Source: Microbacteriaceae bacterium PS02070 (lineage in GTDB: Bacteria > Actinomycetota > Actinomycetes > Actinomycetales > Microbacteriaceae). From it: a DNA stretch of 64,000 nt. Positions 25,813 through 33,738 of this stretch are shown here, one piece after another. The notes beneath the pieces were generated by a model. The model was not told the origin of the DNA, ran no database searches, and saw only the letters and a list, made by a program, of their open reading frames with translations. The stretch spans positions 434,001 through 498,000 of the forward strand of contig JASCPE010000001.1 of NCBI GenBank assembly GCA_029959865.1, in the 5' to 3' direction. Within the stretch, counting starts at the first letter, position 1. Every line of letters starts with the position of its first letter. The translations under genes were made by a program, and so were the position numbers.

Positions 25813-26424
25813 ATGAGCGCGCCGGACCGTCCCCAGTGGGTGGTGCGCGAGGACGCCTCGGTGCAAGTGCTCATCGCTCTCTACGTGCGTCAGGTGCTCG
25901 GAATCCGTTCACCGGATGAGCTGCCGGTCCTGCGCGGAGCGCCCACTCCGGAGGTCGTGCGAGACGAGCTGGAGCAGGCGACGCTGGAACGGCAGTGGCG
26001 CGCGTTCTGGGCAATGACGGTGGAGCCGCAGGCTCACCCATCGGATGTCCCCCTCGATCTCGTCGACGGATTCGATACGTTCATCGCCATCCCCACGCAG
26101 GGGTACGACGAGCTGCGCACGGCTCTTCTGCCTCTCGGAGATCAGGCGCTCGCTTTCGCACGCGAGGCGAACGCGGCCTACAGCGCGGTCGCAACGTCCG
26201 GCGCGGGCGCGTCCTATCGGGCGTACGCGAGCGCCATCGCACAGCATGAGCGTCAGATCGGACGCCGAGCGCACTCGTTCGAACTCAACGTCCAGATCCT
26301 CCCGCTCACGCAGCGCGGGGTGTGGTGGATCGGTTCGCTGACGATCGCCGTCACCGATGGGCTCCGCGGTGACGTGGCTGCGTTCGACGCGGCCGTCGGC
26401 CCGATCATCGCCGACATCGCCTAG
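25813..26424 (+). CDS. Hypothetical zinc-ribbon-less soluble protein
   Basis: 203 aa, no signal peptide or TM segment. N-terminus APDRPQWVVREDASVQVLIALYVRQVLG, helical middle with DALAFAREANAAYSAV-type content, C-terminal VWWIGSLTIAVTDGLRGDVAAFD. I do not recognise a family. TAGGAT at 25801-25806 with a 6-nt gap supports the ATG as a leaderless start. The last 4 bp overlap the convergent gene at 26421. Confidence 0.75.
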   Translation: MSAPDRPQWVVREDASVQVLIALYVRQVLGIRSPDELPVLRGAPTPEVVRDELEQATLERQWRAFWAMTVEPQAHPSDVPLDLVDGFDTFIAIPTQGYDELRTALLPLGDQALAFAREANAAYSAVATSGAGASYRAYASAIAQHERQIGRRAHSFELNVQILPLTQRGVWWIGSLTIAVTDGLRGDVAAFDAAVGPIIADIA

Positions 26425-26831
26425 GACGGTGAGGCGCCGTCCGAACGAGGTGGGGCCGGAGGGTTCAGTGGCACGTCGCTCCCGCCCGCCGCTGCCGACG
26501 TCACGGAAGCATTCGGCTCGGGCTGGATGTCCCGGACGGATTCGCGATCGATGCGGACGGTGCGGGCACGGCGGCGCAGCACGTTATCGAAGATGACGGC
26601 GACGAGACCACCGAGACCGAGGCCGATCGGAACGCAGTAGAGGGCGAAGAACCCGAGGATCTGTCCGCGCGAGTAGGTGATCTCCGTCGCGCTCTCACGC
26701 AGTTCGAACGCATACGTCAGCACGAAGGCGACGATCAGACCGACGATCGCACCGATCCCGAGGAAGACCGAGAACCGCGGTGCACGACGCACCTGCGCTT
26801 CTTCAATGTGGTGGCTGGTCTCTTCGGGCAC
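26421..26831 (-). CDS. Two-TM membrane protein, unknown function
   Basis: 136 aa from GTG 26831. Two TM segments lie at about residues 21-43 (SVFLGIGAIVGLIVAFVLTY) and 57-80 (ILGFFALYCVPIGLGLGGLV), followed by a basic patch (RRRARTVRI) and a Pro/Ser-rich cytosolic tail. A longer reading frame upstream runs through a large inverted repeat and is not credible. It lies between the purine genes as is common in Microbacterium-type genomes, but no role is evident. Confidence 0.72.
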   Translation of the reverse strand: MPEETSHHIEEAQVRRAPRFSVFLGIGAIVGLIVAFVLTYAFELRESATEITYSRGQILGFFALYCVPIGLGLGGLVAVIFDNVLRRRARTVRIDRESVRDIQPEPNASVTSAAAGGSDVPLNPPAPPRSDGASPS

Positions 26832-26876
26832 ACCCCATTGTCCCACGCTCGGCCGCCCCGCCTCCCAGCCCTCGAA

Positions 26877-26951
26877 ACCGCGAGACTGCAGGCCGATGTC
26901 GAGACAGCATGATTTATCCGCAGTTTCGACACGGGCCTGCAGTCTCGCGGT
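26877..26951. repeat. REP-like palindromic element (75 bp)
   Basis: An 18-bp perfect inverted repeat (ACCGCGAGACTGCAGGCC with GGCCTGCAGTCTCGCGGT) encloses a second, imperfect one (TGTCGAGAC with GTTTCGACA) around an AT-richer loop. It lies in the gap between two minus-strand genes. It looks like a mobile or REP-type intergenic element rather than a terminator. Confidence 0.6.
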
Positions 26952-26967
26952 CTGATGCGGGCGGGGG

Positions 26968-27321
26968 TCAGGGGCGGAGCGGGAGAAGGGCGGAGATGTC
27001 GGCGCGGGAGCCGGAGGCCCGGATCTCGCCGGCGGCCGAGACGTCGTGCCACGAGGTCTCGCCGCGAGCGAGCGCAATCCAGGTCTGCGGGCTCATCTCA
27101 ACAACGTTCGGAGGTGTACCGCGAGTGTGCCGTGGCCCCTCGACCACCTGGACGGCGCCGAAGGGAGGTACGCGCACCTCGACGCTTGACCCCGGCGCCT
27201 TCTCCGCGAGGAGCTGAAGGAGGTATCGCACGGCACTCGCCAACTCCGCTCTCGCAGACGTTCCGCCATCGACCGCGGCGAGCGCGGCTCGACCCTCCTC
27301 GGTGGTGATCTTTCGCGCCAT
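26968..27321 (-). CDS. Sterol carrier family protein
   Basis: 117 aa. Small SCP2-like/MDMPI-type fold: LLQLLAEKAPGSSVEVRVPPFGAVQVVEG then PNVVEMSPQTWIALARGE, typical of actinobacterial 'sterol carrier family' proteins found next to purine genes. Likely binds a hydrophobic ligand; substrate unknown. ATG 27321 with TAGCGT at 27329-27334 (7-nt gap) suggests a leaderless transcript. It is divergent from purD with only 33 bp between start codons, so the two promoters interleave. Confidence 0.85.
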   Translation of the reverse strand: MARKITTEEGRAALAAVDGGTSARAELASAVRYLLQLLAEKAPGSSVEVRVPPFGAVQVVEGPRHTRGTPPNVVEMSPQTWIALARGETSWHDVSAAGEIRASGSRADISALLPLRP

Positions 27322-27354
27322 GAAGGCCACGCTACCGGCGGATAGGCTGGCGCC

Positions 27355-28629
27355 ATGAGAATCCTCGTGCTCGGTTCCGGTGCCCGCGAACACGCGATCG
27401 TCCTCGCGTTGGCCGCAGAAGGCGCGGGCCATGAGATCCGCGTCGCGCCGGGCAACGCAGGCATCGCAGAGACGGCGACGCTCGTTGCGGACCTCGACCC
27501 GAACAGCCCCGCCGCCGTCGCCGGGTACGCGAACACGGAGTCGATCGATCTCGTCGTCATCGGTCCTGAGGCGCCGCTCGTGGCGGGTGTCGCCGACGCA
27601 CTGCGTGAACGCGGCATCCCGGTGTTCGGCCCCGGAAAGGCGGCCGCGCGGCTGGAGGGTTCGAAGGCCTTCGCGAAGCGCGTCATGGATGCGGCAGGCG
27701 TTCCGACCGGGCGCGCCACTCGCGCGCACGACCGTGCCGAGCTGGAAGAAGCACTCGACGAATATGGGTCGCCCTTCGTCGTCAAAGCGGACGGGTTGGC
27801 CGCCGGCAAGGGCGTCATCGTCACGGAGGACCGCGACGCCGCCCTGGCACACGCCGACGGATACCTCGCCAGCGGCCCCGTCCTCGTGGAGGAGTTCCTC
27901 TCCGGCCCCGAGGTGTCGCTCTTCTTCGTCTCCGACGGCGACACCGTGCGCGCCCTCAGCCCGGCACAAGACTTCAAGCGGGCCTATGACGGCGATGAAG
28001 GACCGAACACCGGAGGGATGGGCGCCTACTCCCCCATCCCGTGGCTCGCCGACCGATTCGGGAGCGAAGCGGACTTCGTCGCCGAGGTCACGCGCACGGT
28101 GGCGGAGCCCGTCGTACGCCGCCTCGACGAGGAGGGGACACCCTTCATCGGGCTTCTCTACGCGGGACTGATCCTCACGGACGATGGGATCCGCGTCATC
28201 GAGTTCAACGCCCGGTTCGGTGACCCGGAAACACAGGTCGTGCTTGCCCGCCTCACCTCACCTCTCTCGTCCCTGTTGATGTCGGCCGCATCGGGAACGC
28301 TGGAGACTGAGCCCGCACCCACCTTCAGCAATGACGTCGCGGTGACGGTCGTCTTGGCGAGCGAGGGGTACCCCGAAGCTCCCGTCACCGGCCGACCCCT
28401 CGGGGGTGTCGACGCGGCGGAGGGCTCCGAGGGCGTCCACATCGCGCACGCGGCCACTCGGCGCGAGGGTGACGAGCTCCTGGCAACGGGGGGTCGCGTG
28501 CTGAACGTCGTCGCGCTCGGCGCGACCTTCCGTGAGGCGCGGGAACGGGCCTATCACGCCCTGGGCGAAATCACGCTCGAGGGATCCCACCACCGCACGG
28601 ACATTGCGGCGCAGGTCTCGAACGACTGA
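27355..28629 (+). CDS. purD: Phosphoribosylamine-glycine ligase
   Basis: 424 aa, ATP-grasp. Joins glycine to phosphoribosylamine. Motifs: MRILVLGSGAREHAI, KADGLAAGKGVIV (ATP), EEFLSGPEVSLFFVSDG, NTGGMGAYSP and EFNARFGDPETQ (metal/ATP site). TAGGCT at 27343-27348, 6 nt before ATG, indicates leaderless expression. It stands alone, convergent with a lipoprotein gene. Confidence 0.97.
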   Translation: MRILVLGSGAREHAIVLALAAEGAGHEIRVAPGNAGIAETATLVADLDPNSPAAVAGYANTESIDLVVIGPEAPLVAGVADALRERGIPVFGPGKAAARLEGSKAFAKRVMDAAGVPTGRATRAHDRAELEEALDEYGSPFVVKADGLAAGKGVIVTEDRDAALAHADGYLASGPVLVEEFLSGPEVSLFFVSDGDTVRALSPAQDFKRAYDGDEGPNTGGMGAYSPIPWLADRFGSEADFVAEVTRTVAEPVVRRLDEEGTPFIGLLYAGLILTDDGIRVIEFNARFGDPETQVVLARLTSPLSSLLMSAASGTLETEPAPTFSNDVAVTVVLASEGYPEAPVTGRPLGGVDAAEGSEGVHIAHAATRREGDELLATGGRVLNVVALGATFREARERAYHALGEITLEGSHHRTDIAAQVSND

Positions 28630-28638
28630 GTCGTTCGT
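28620..28638. terminator. Short hairpin after purD
   Basis: CGAACGAC-TGA-GTCGTTCG, an 8-bp stem that includes the purD stop codon in its loop, between convergent genes. It is short and lacks a U tract. Confidence 0.45.
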
Positions 28639-28648
28639 CAGCCTCGGC

Positions 28649-29173
28649 TTATGGTGCGATTTCGGCACGCTCGGAGGTCGTCGCTTGCACCCATCCGCGC
28701 TCGACACCGTCGGCCGACGTGATGGCAAGTTGGATGGGACCAGCCGCCTCCGGCAGTCTCTCGCTCACATCGCGGCGAAGGACCTCGCCGCATCGCATCG
28801 TGCCCGACTGGAGTTCGTCCCCAGCCGTTTCCTCCTCGGTCGAGAGGATCGCCCATGACATCTGGGCGTCGCCGACGCATCGCGCTTCGATGACGAGGTC
28901 GGTCGCGTCCGAGAGCGACAGGGGACCACTCACGGAGGTGCCCGAGGTCGCGGCCCCGTCGGGTGTCACTGTCGCGAGTGCGAGCTGCAGCGGATCGTCC
29001 GCATCCGGTTCCGAGTAGGCGAACGTCTGCGACGGCGAGGGCGAGGTATCCGATGTGGGCGAGGTATCCGGTGTCTGCGTGGGCGCGGGATCCTCCTCGG
29101 GCGCCGAACAACCCACAGCGACCAGGACGGCTGCGACGAGAGCAAGAGGAAACAGGGTTCGTCGGGCGTTCAT
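28649..29173 (-). CDS. Putative lipoprotein, unknown function
   Basis: 174 aa. Signal peptide with VAVGC lipobox (Cys about 22), then a Ser/Thr/Pro linker with TSDTSPSPSQT repeats. A ~110-aa globular domain has two cysteines (EARCVGDAQMSW and GTMRCGEVLRRDV) that could pair. The pattern is common among actinobacterial envelope lipoproteins. ATG 29173 with TAGGGT at 29181-29186 (7-nt gap) suggests leaderless expression. No family recognised. Confidence 0.8.
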   Translation of the reverse strand: MNARRTLFPLALVAAVLVAVGCSAPEEDPAPTQTPDTSPTSDTSPSPSQTFAYSEPDADDPLQLALATVTPDGAATSGTSVSGPLSLSDATDLVIEARCVGDAQMSWAILSTEEETAGDELQSGTMRCGEVLRRDVSERLPEAAGPIQLAITSADGVERGWVQATTSERAEIAP

Positions 29174-29232
29174 GCGCCGGACCCTACCAACCGAGGCTGA
29201 AGCACGCGCCGAGATTGGGAGACAATAACCAG

Positions 29233-30117
29233 GTGACTGAAACGCGTGAGATACCCGGCTGGCGACACATCATGTCCGGAAAGGTCCGCGACCTCTATGA
29301 GCCCGACACGGGCGACGAGGACCGACTCCTCGTTGTCGCGAGTGACAGAGTGAGCGCGTTCGACCATGTCCTGGAGCCAGCCATCCCCGGGAAGGGCGCC
29401 CTCCTCACGCGGCTGAGCACGTGGTGGTTCGCGCGGCTTTCCGAAGAAGATGCGGGGGCCGCGATCCCGAATCACCTCACCGGCGAGGCACCTCCCGAGG
29501 AGGTCGCCGACCGCGCCGCCGTCGTCCGACGTTTGACCATGCTGCCCATCGAATGCGTGGTGCGCGGTTACCTGACCGGATCGGGGTGGGCCGAGTACAC
29601 CGCAGAGGGCACCGTCTGCGGTATCCCCCTTCCCGCAGGGCTTCAGAACGGTGATCGCCTTCCGGAGCCGATCTTCACCCCCGCCTACAAGGCTCCGGCC
29701 GGGGCCCACGATGAGAACATCACCTTCGAGAAGGCGGTCGAGCTCGTCGGGCTCGACGCCGCGACCGAATTGCGTGATCTCTCGCTCGCGATCTACCGCC
29801 GCGCCGCCGATATCGCGGCCGAGCGCGGTCTCGTGCTGGCCGACACGAAGTTCGAGTTCGGGATCGATGATGAGGGCATCGTGACCCTCGCCGACGAAGT
29901 GCTCACCAGCGACTCGTCCCGCTACTGGGACCTGAATGCCTGGGAGCAGGGCTCGACCCCCGCCGAGCGGATGGCGAGCTTCGACAAGCAGATCGTGCGC
30001 GATTGGCTTTCTGCGAACTGGGACAAGACCGGTACGCCCCCCACGCTTCCCGCCGAGGTTGTCGAGCGCACGGCCGCGAAGTATCGCGAACTCATCGATC
30101 GCCTCACTACGCCCTGA
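29233..30117 (+). CDS. purC: Phosphoribosylaminoimidazole-succinocarboxamide synthase
   Basis: 294 aa. Joins aspartate to CAIR with ATP. Motifs: HIMSGKVRDLYEPDTGDEDR, LVVASDRVSAFDHVL, ECVVRGYLTGSGWAEY, LADTKFEFG and DEVLTSDSSRYW. GTG 29233 gives VTETREIPGWRHI, the family-typical start; upstream frames overlap the promoter of the divergent lipoprotein gene. Confidence 0.97.
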   Translation: MTETREIPGWRHIMSGKVRDLYEPDTGDEDRLLVVASDRVSAFDHVLEPAIPGKGALLTRLSTWWFARLSEEDAGAAIPNHLTGEAPPEEVADRAAVVRRLTMLPIECVVRGYLTGSGWAEYTAEGTVCGIPLPAGLQNGDRLPEPIFTPAYKAPAGAHDENITFEKAVELVGLDAATELRDLSLAIYRRAADIAAERGLVLADTKFEFGIDDEGIVTLADEVLTSDSSRYWDLNAWEQGSTPAERMASFDKQIVRDWLSANWDKTGTPPTLPAEVVERTAAKYRELIDRLTTP

Positions 30118-30179
30118 CCCTCACCCATCGCCCTCAGGCTCGCGGGAATATGCGGGTGAATAGGGATGTTGAGGGGGAT

Positions 30180-31052
30180 GTGAACGCTGTGAATGATCGA
30201 CTCGCGGATGCGACCGCGATGGGTGCCGTCACCCTCCTCGTAGGTGACGTGGACGCGATGACCCGTTTCTACCGGGACGTCGTGACGCTGAACGTGCAGG
30301 ACGCCTCCGGTGACACCGTCACCCTCGGACGCGCGGGCAGACCACTTCTCATCCTGCGCCATGAGCCCTCGTTGCGCCACGCTCCGAGCGGCTCCGCGGG
30401 GCTGTACCACACGGCCATCGTCTTCGAATCGCAGGAAGCTCTGGCCGCCGCGCTCTACAGCATCGCGCGGCAGGCCCCGGGCTCGTTCACCGGGAGCGCC
30501 GACCACTTGGTCAGCCAGGCGTTCTACTTCACCGACCCCGAGGGCAATGGACTCGAACTGTACTGGGATCGCGACCGGTCCGAATGGTCGTGGACGCATG
30601 GGCAAGTGGAGATGAGCACGCTCTACCTTGACCCGAACCGCTTCCTCGCCGACCACCTCACGCCGGAAGCCGCCGCGGGAAGCACCGGAGACTCCACGGC
30701 CCAGGTCGGCCACGTCCATCTCTCTGTCGGTGACGTGGAAACGGCGCGCGACTTCTACGTCGACGCTCTCGGTTTCGACACGACCGCGGCGCTGGGCAAC
30801 ACCGCGCTGTTCGTCAGCGCCGGGGGGTACCACCACCACATGGCGATGAACGTCTGGGAATCGCGGGGCGCCCCGCCTCGCATGCCGGCCCTGGGGCTCG
30901 GGCTCGTCAATCTGTCCCTGCCTGCCACTGATGACCTGGGAGAGCTCGAAGAGCGGCTGCGCCATCACGGCTTCCAGGTGCGCGACGACGGTCAGACGCT
31001 GTCGTTCAACGACCCGTGGAACAACCAGCTGCGTGCATCGGTCGCTGCCTGA
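30180..31052 (+). CDS. VOC-family dioxygenase (catechol 2,3-dioxygenase CatE-like)
   Basis: 290 aa with two vicinal-oxygen-chelate modules, as in CatE-type extradiol dioxygenases. Module 1 (residues 10-140) has VTLLVGDVDAMTRFYRDVV, GLYHTAIVF and GNGLELYWDRD. Module 2 (170-290) has VGHVHLSVGDVETARDFYV and GGYHHHMAMNVWES. The His/His/Glu metal ligands seem present across the repeats. GTG 30180 follows GAGGGGG; an upstream ATG at 30150 is less likely. Substrate unknown. Confidence 0.87.
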   Translation: MNAVNDRLADATAMGAVTLLVGDVDAMTRFYRDVVTLNVQDASGDTVTLGRAGRPLLILRHEPSLRHAPSGSAGLYHTAIVFESQEALAAALYSIARQAPGSFTGSADHLVSQAFYFTDPEGNGLELYWDRDRSEWSWTHGQVEMSTLYLDPNRFLADHLTPEAAAGSTGDSTAQVGHVHLSVGDVETARDFYVDALGFDTTAALGNTALFVSAGGYHHHMAMNVWESRGAPPRMPALGLGLVNLSLPATDDLGELEERLRHHGFQVRDDGQTLSFNDPWNNQLRASVAA

Positions 31053-31068
31053 CCGGAAGCCAGCATCC

Positions 31069-31107
31069 GTGCGGCGCCGCGGAAGCCTGACTCCGCCCGC
31101 GGCGCAC
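31069..31107. terminator. Imperfect hairpin between convergent VOC and GH1 genes
   Basis: GTGCG...GCGGA pairs with TCCGC...CGCAC around an internal loop, in a 60-bp convergent gap. The stem is interrupted, so this is tentative. Confidence 0.4.
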
Positions 31108-31112
31108 CTTCC

Positions 31113-32570
31113 TCATGCCGAGGCGGGCGAATCGATGCCGCGAGCGGCGATGATTCGGCGGTACTCACGCGCGCTGTCCTTCAGCGTGCGCTCCTGGGTG
31201 TCGTAATCCACGCGCACGATGCCGAATCGTTTCTCGTACCCCCATGCCCACTCGTAGTTGTCGAGCAGGGACCAATAGAAGTAGCCGCGGACGTCGATCC
31301 CCCTCTTGATTGCACTGGCGACCGCGTCGATGTGGTCACGCAGGAACCGCGCACGCGCTTCGTCGTGCACGCGGCGCTCGCCATCTTCCTCCACCACGAT
31401 GTCATCGAAGGCCGCGCCGTTCTCGGTCACATAGAGGGCAGTCCCTGCCGGCCGCGCATAGTCATCCCACACGCGCTGGAGGAGCTCCGTCAGGCCTTCG
31501 GGCTGGATCTCCCAGTGCATCGCCGTCCGTTCGAGCCCTCGCTCATGCCAGTAGATGTTCTCGTATGACGGGTACGGGGATTCGGCTCGACGCCCCGTTG
31601 CGGCATCGCCCCCGAGCGGCGGGTGCGCGTCCGGAGAGCCGCCGACGAACTCACCGTGGTAGTAGTTCACTCCGAGCGCATCGATCGGCTCTGCGATGAG
31701 GTCGAGGTCGCCCGGGCGGATCGCGGCTTCCAGAGCGTCAATGGCAGCGGGCGCAACGGCCCGAATGTCATCGACAGTGTCCGCGGGGTAGTTGGCGAGG
31801 AAGATCGGGTCCAGGAACCAGCGATTGAACTGCCCATCGATCCGGCGTGCGGCATCCACGTCGGCGTCGACGGTGGCATCGACCGGTTCTGCGACGGTGA
31901 GATTGAGAGTGATGCCCAGGCTCAGATCCGTGTCGCGAGCGCGCAACTCGCGAATCGTCTGGCCGTGGCCGAGAAGCAGGTGATGCGCCGCCAAGAGCCC
32001 TTCCTCGACGCTGTAATGCCCCGGTGCGTGGATACCGGCGGTGTAGCTGAGAAACGAGGAGCACCACGGCTCATTGAGCGTCGTCCAGTTCTGTACGCGG
32101 TCACCGAGGGCGTCGTGCACATCCAACGCGTACTCGGTGAACTGGTCACTTGTCGACCGGACCGTCCACCCGCCCCGCTCCTGGATCGCCTGGGGCAAGT
32201 CCCAGTGGTACAGGGTCAACCAGGGCACGATGCCGGCGTCGTTGAGCTCGTCGACGAGACGCTTGTAGAAGTCCAGACCGGCCTGATTGACCGGACCACC
32301 GTCCGGCCGTACGCGCGACCACGACGTCGAGAAGCGGTAGGTGTCCAGGCCCAGGTCGCGCATCAGTGCGACATCGTCGCGGTAGCGGTGATAGTGGTCG
32401 CACGCGACATCACCGTTGTCCGCATTGATGACGGCACCCGGTACACGGCTGAAGGCATCCCAGATCGACGCCGTTCGGCCGTCTTCAAAGGCAGCGCCCT
32501 CAATCTGATAGGCGGCAGTGGCCGCACCGAACAGGAAGCCGTCGGGGAACACACGTGATGAATCGGACAT
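31113..32570 (-). CDS. GH1 family beta-glucosidase
   Basis: 485 aa, a full GH1 TIM barrel. PDGFLFGAATAAYQIEGA at the N-terminus; acid/base Glu167 in TLNEPW; nucleophile Glu383 in YVTENG; aglycone-side GVNYYHGE; C-terminal GYFYWSLLDNYEWAWGY. No signal peptide, so it hydrolyses imported beta-glucosides such as cellobiose in the cytosol. AAAGG precedes ATG 32570. A CebR-like operator lies 46 bp upstream, suggesting repression relieved by cellobiose. Confidence 0.95.
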   Translation of the reverse strand: MSDSSRVFPDGFLFGAATAAYQIEGAAFEDGRTASIWDAFSRVPGAVINADNGDVACDHYHRYRDDVALMRDLGLDTYRFSTSWSRVRPDGGPVNQAGLDFYKRLVDELNDAGIVPWLTLYHWDLPQAIQERGGWTVRSTSDQFTEYALDVHDALGDRVQNWTTLNEPWCSSFLSYTAGIHAPGHYSVEEGLLAAHHLLLGHGQTIRELRARDTDLSLGITLNLTVAEPVDATVDADVDAARRIDGQFNRWFLDPIFLANYPADTVDDIRAVAPAAIDALEAAIRPGDLDLIAEPIDALGVNYYHGEFVGGSPDAHPPLGGDAATGRRAESPYPSYENIYWHERGLERTAMHWEIQPEGLTELLQRVWDDYARPAGTALYVTENGAAFDDIVVEEDGERRVHDEARARFLRDHIDAVASAIKRGIDVRGYFYWSLLDNYEWAWGYEKRFGIVRVDYDTQERTLKDSAREYRRIIAARGIDSPASA

Positions 32571-32615
32571 GCGAGCCTTTCGTCGACGCGGTCTGTCTTT
32601 GACCACGACCCTTCG

Positions 32616-32629
32616 TGAGAGCGCTCCCA
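32616..32629. promoter_or_regulatory. CebR/LacI-type operator upstream of beta-glucosidase
   Basis: TGAGAGCGCTCCCA matches 13 of 14 positions of the Streptomyces CebR consensus TGGGAGCGCTCCCA (recalled from the literature). It lies 46 bp upstream of the GH1 start and 108 bp from the purS -10 box. No cebR gene is in the window. Confidence 0.72.
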
Positions 32630-32736
32630 CGACAGGTCACGTGGGGGCGAGCAGCACCGTAAGAGGGAGGCTAGCGAGGATCGCGGCTGTGCGCACGATC
32701 ACGGCGGCGCTCGCGTCGGCCGCGAACGGGAATCGC

Positions 32737-32742
32737 TAGACT
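32737..32742 (+). promoter_or_regulatory. Putative -10 box of purS-purQ
   Basis: TAGACT, followed by about 29 nt of leader and the GGAGG ribosome site of purS. No clear -35 element. Confidence 0.45.
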
Positions 32743-32777
32743 GAAGCGACCCTTGATCGCGTCCCTCGGAGGCTCGA

Positions 32778-33023
32778 ATGCCCACCATCGTCGTCGACGT
32801 CATGCCCAAAGCCGAGCTTCTGGATCCGCAGGGGAAGGCCGTCGCGGGCGCGCTGACCCGACTCGGACACACAGAATTCTCCGGCGTTCGCATCGGCAAG
32901 CGCTTCGAACTGACGGTCGAGAAGGCCGACGAAGAGACCCTCGCCGACGTCGCCCGCATCGCGGACGAGATCCTCTCCAACTCCGTCATCGAGAATGTCG
33001 TCGGTATCGAGGTCGTCGAGTGA
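32778..33023 (+). CDS. purS: Phosphoribosylformylglycinamidine synthase subunit PurS
   Basis: 81 aa, standard size. MPTIVVDVMPKAELLDPQGK and GVRIGKRFELTV are family marks. PurS bridges PurL and PurQ in the FGAM synthase complex. GGAGG ribosome site. The stop overlaps purQ (GTGA). PurL is not in the window. Confidence 0.95.
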   Translation: MPTIVVDVMPKAELLDPQGKAVAGALTRLGHTEFSGVRIGKRFELTVEKADEETLADVARIADEILSNSVIENVVGIEVVE

Positions 33024-33727
33024 CCGTCCGGATCGGGGTCATCACGTTCCCCGGTTCGCTCGACGACGGAGACGCGCGCCGCGCGATATCGATGGCTGGC
33101 GCTGAGCCGGTGGCTCTGTGGCACGGTGCGCACGACCTCGAGGGCGTCGATGCCCTCGTCCTCCCGGGCGGGTTCAGCTACGGCGATTACCTCCGCGCGG
33201 GAGCGATCGCTGCGCACGCGCCGATCATGCAAGAGGTCATCGCGGCGGCAGCCAAGGGCATGCCGGTGCTCGGCATCTGCAACGGCTTCCAGATGCTCGT
33301 CGAAGCGCACCTCCTCCCCGGCGGCCTCATCCGCAACGCGCACCAGCAGTTCATCCGCCGCGATCAGCGACTGCGCGTCGAGAACGCCGCGACGGCGTGG
33401 ACGAACGGATTCAGCGAGGGGCAGGAGATCATCATCCCGCTCAAGAATGCCGACGGCGGCTACATCTGCTCCGCCGAGACGCTCGCCCAGATCGAAGGCG
33501 ATGGCCTCGTCGCCTTCCGCTACGTCGGGGTGAACCCGAACGGCTCCCTCGATGACATCGCCGGGCTCACCAATGCGGCGGGCAACGTTGTCGGCCTCAT
33601 GCCGCATCCCGAGCACGCCGTGGAGGCCGGGTTCGGCCCGAATACCGCCACCGCAATGCGCTCGGGCGTCGATGGACTGACCTTCTTCACCTCTGCAGTC
33701 AGCACCCTGGCAGCCGCCGCCGCCTGA
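33020..33727 (+). CDS. purQ: Phosphoribosylformylglycinamidine synthase subunit PurQ (glutaminase)
   Basis: 235 aa, class I glutamine amidotransferase. The catalytic Cys lies in PVLGICNGFQML at about residue 93; the His/Glu of the triad are in GLMPHPEHAV near 196. LVLPGGFSYGDYLRAGA is typical of small PurQ. Supplies ammonia to PurL for FGAM formation. GTG 33020 overlaps the purS stop, ensuring stoichiometric coupling. Confidence 0.97.
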   Translation: MTVRIGVITFPGSLDDGDARRAISMAGAEPVALWHGAHDLEGVDALVLPGGFSYGDYLRAGAIAAHAPIMQEVIAAAAKGMPVLGICNGFQMLVEAHLLPGGLIRNAHQQFIRRDQRLRVENAATAWTNGFSEGQEIIIPLKNADGGYICSAETLAQIEGDGLVAFRYVGVNPNGSLDDIAGLTNAAGNVVGLMPHPEHAVEAGFGPNTATAMRSGVDGLTFFTSAVSTLAAAAA

Positions 33728-33738
33728 TCGGGCACCCT

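Noticed and set aside
23187..25919. A 910-codon plus-strand open frame opposite purM-purF.
   Set aside because: It lies antisense to two unambiguous purine genes, is Arg/Asp/Val-rich without motifs, and reflects GC-rich codon bias.
26963..26990. Possible G-quadruplex (four G runs) on the plus strand.
   Set aside because: It falls inside the sterol-carrier coding sequence; such runs are expected by chance at this GC content.
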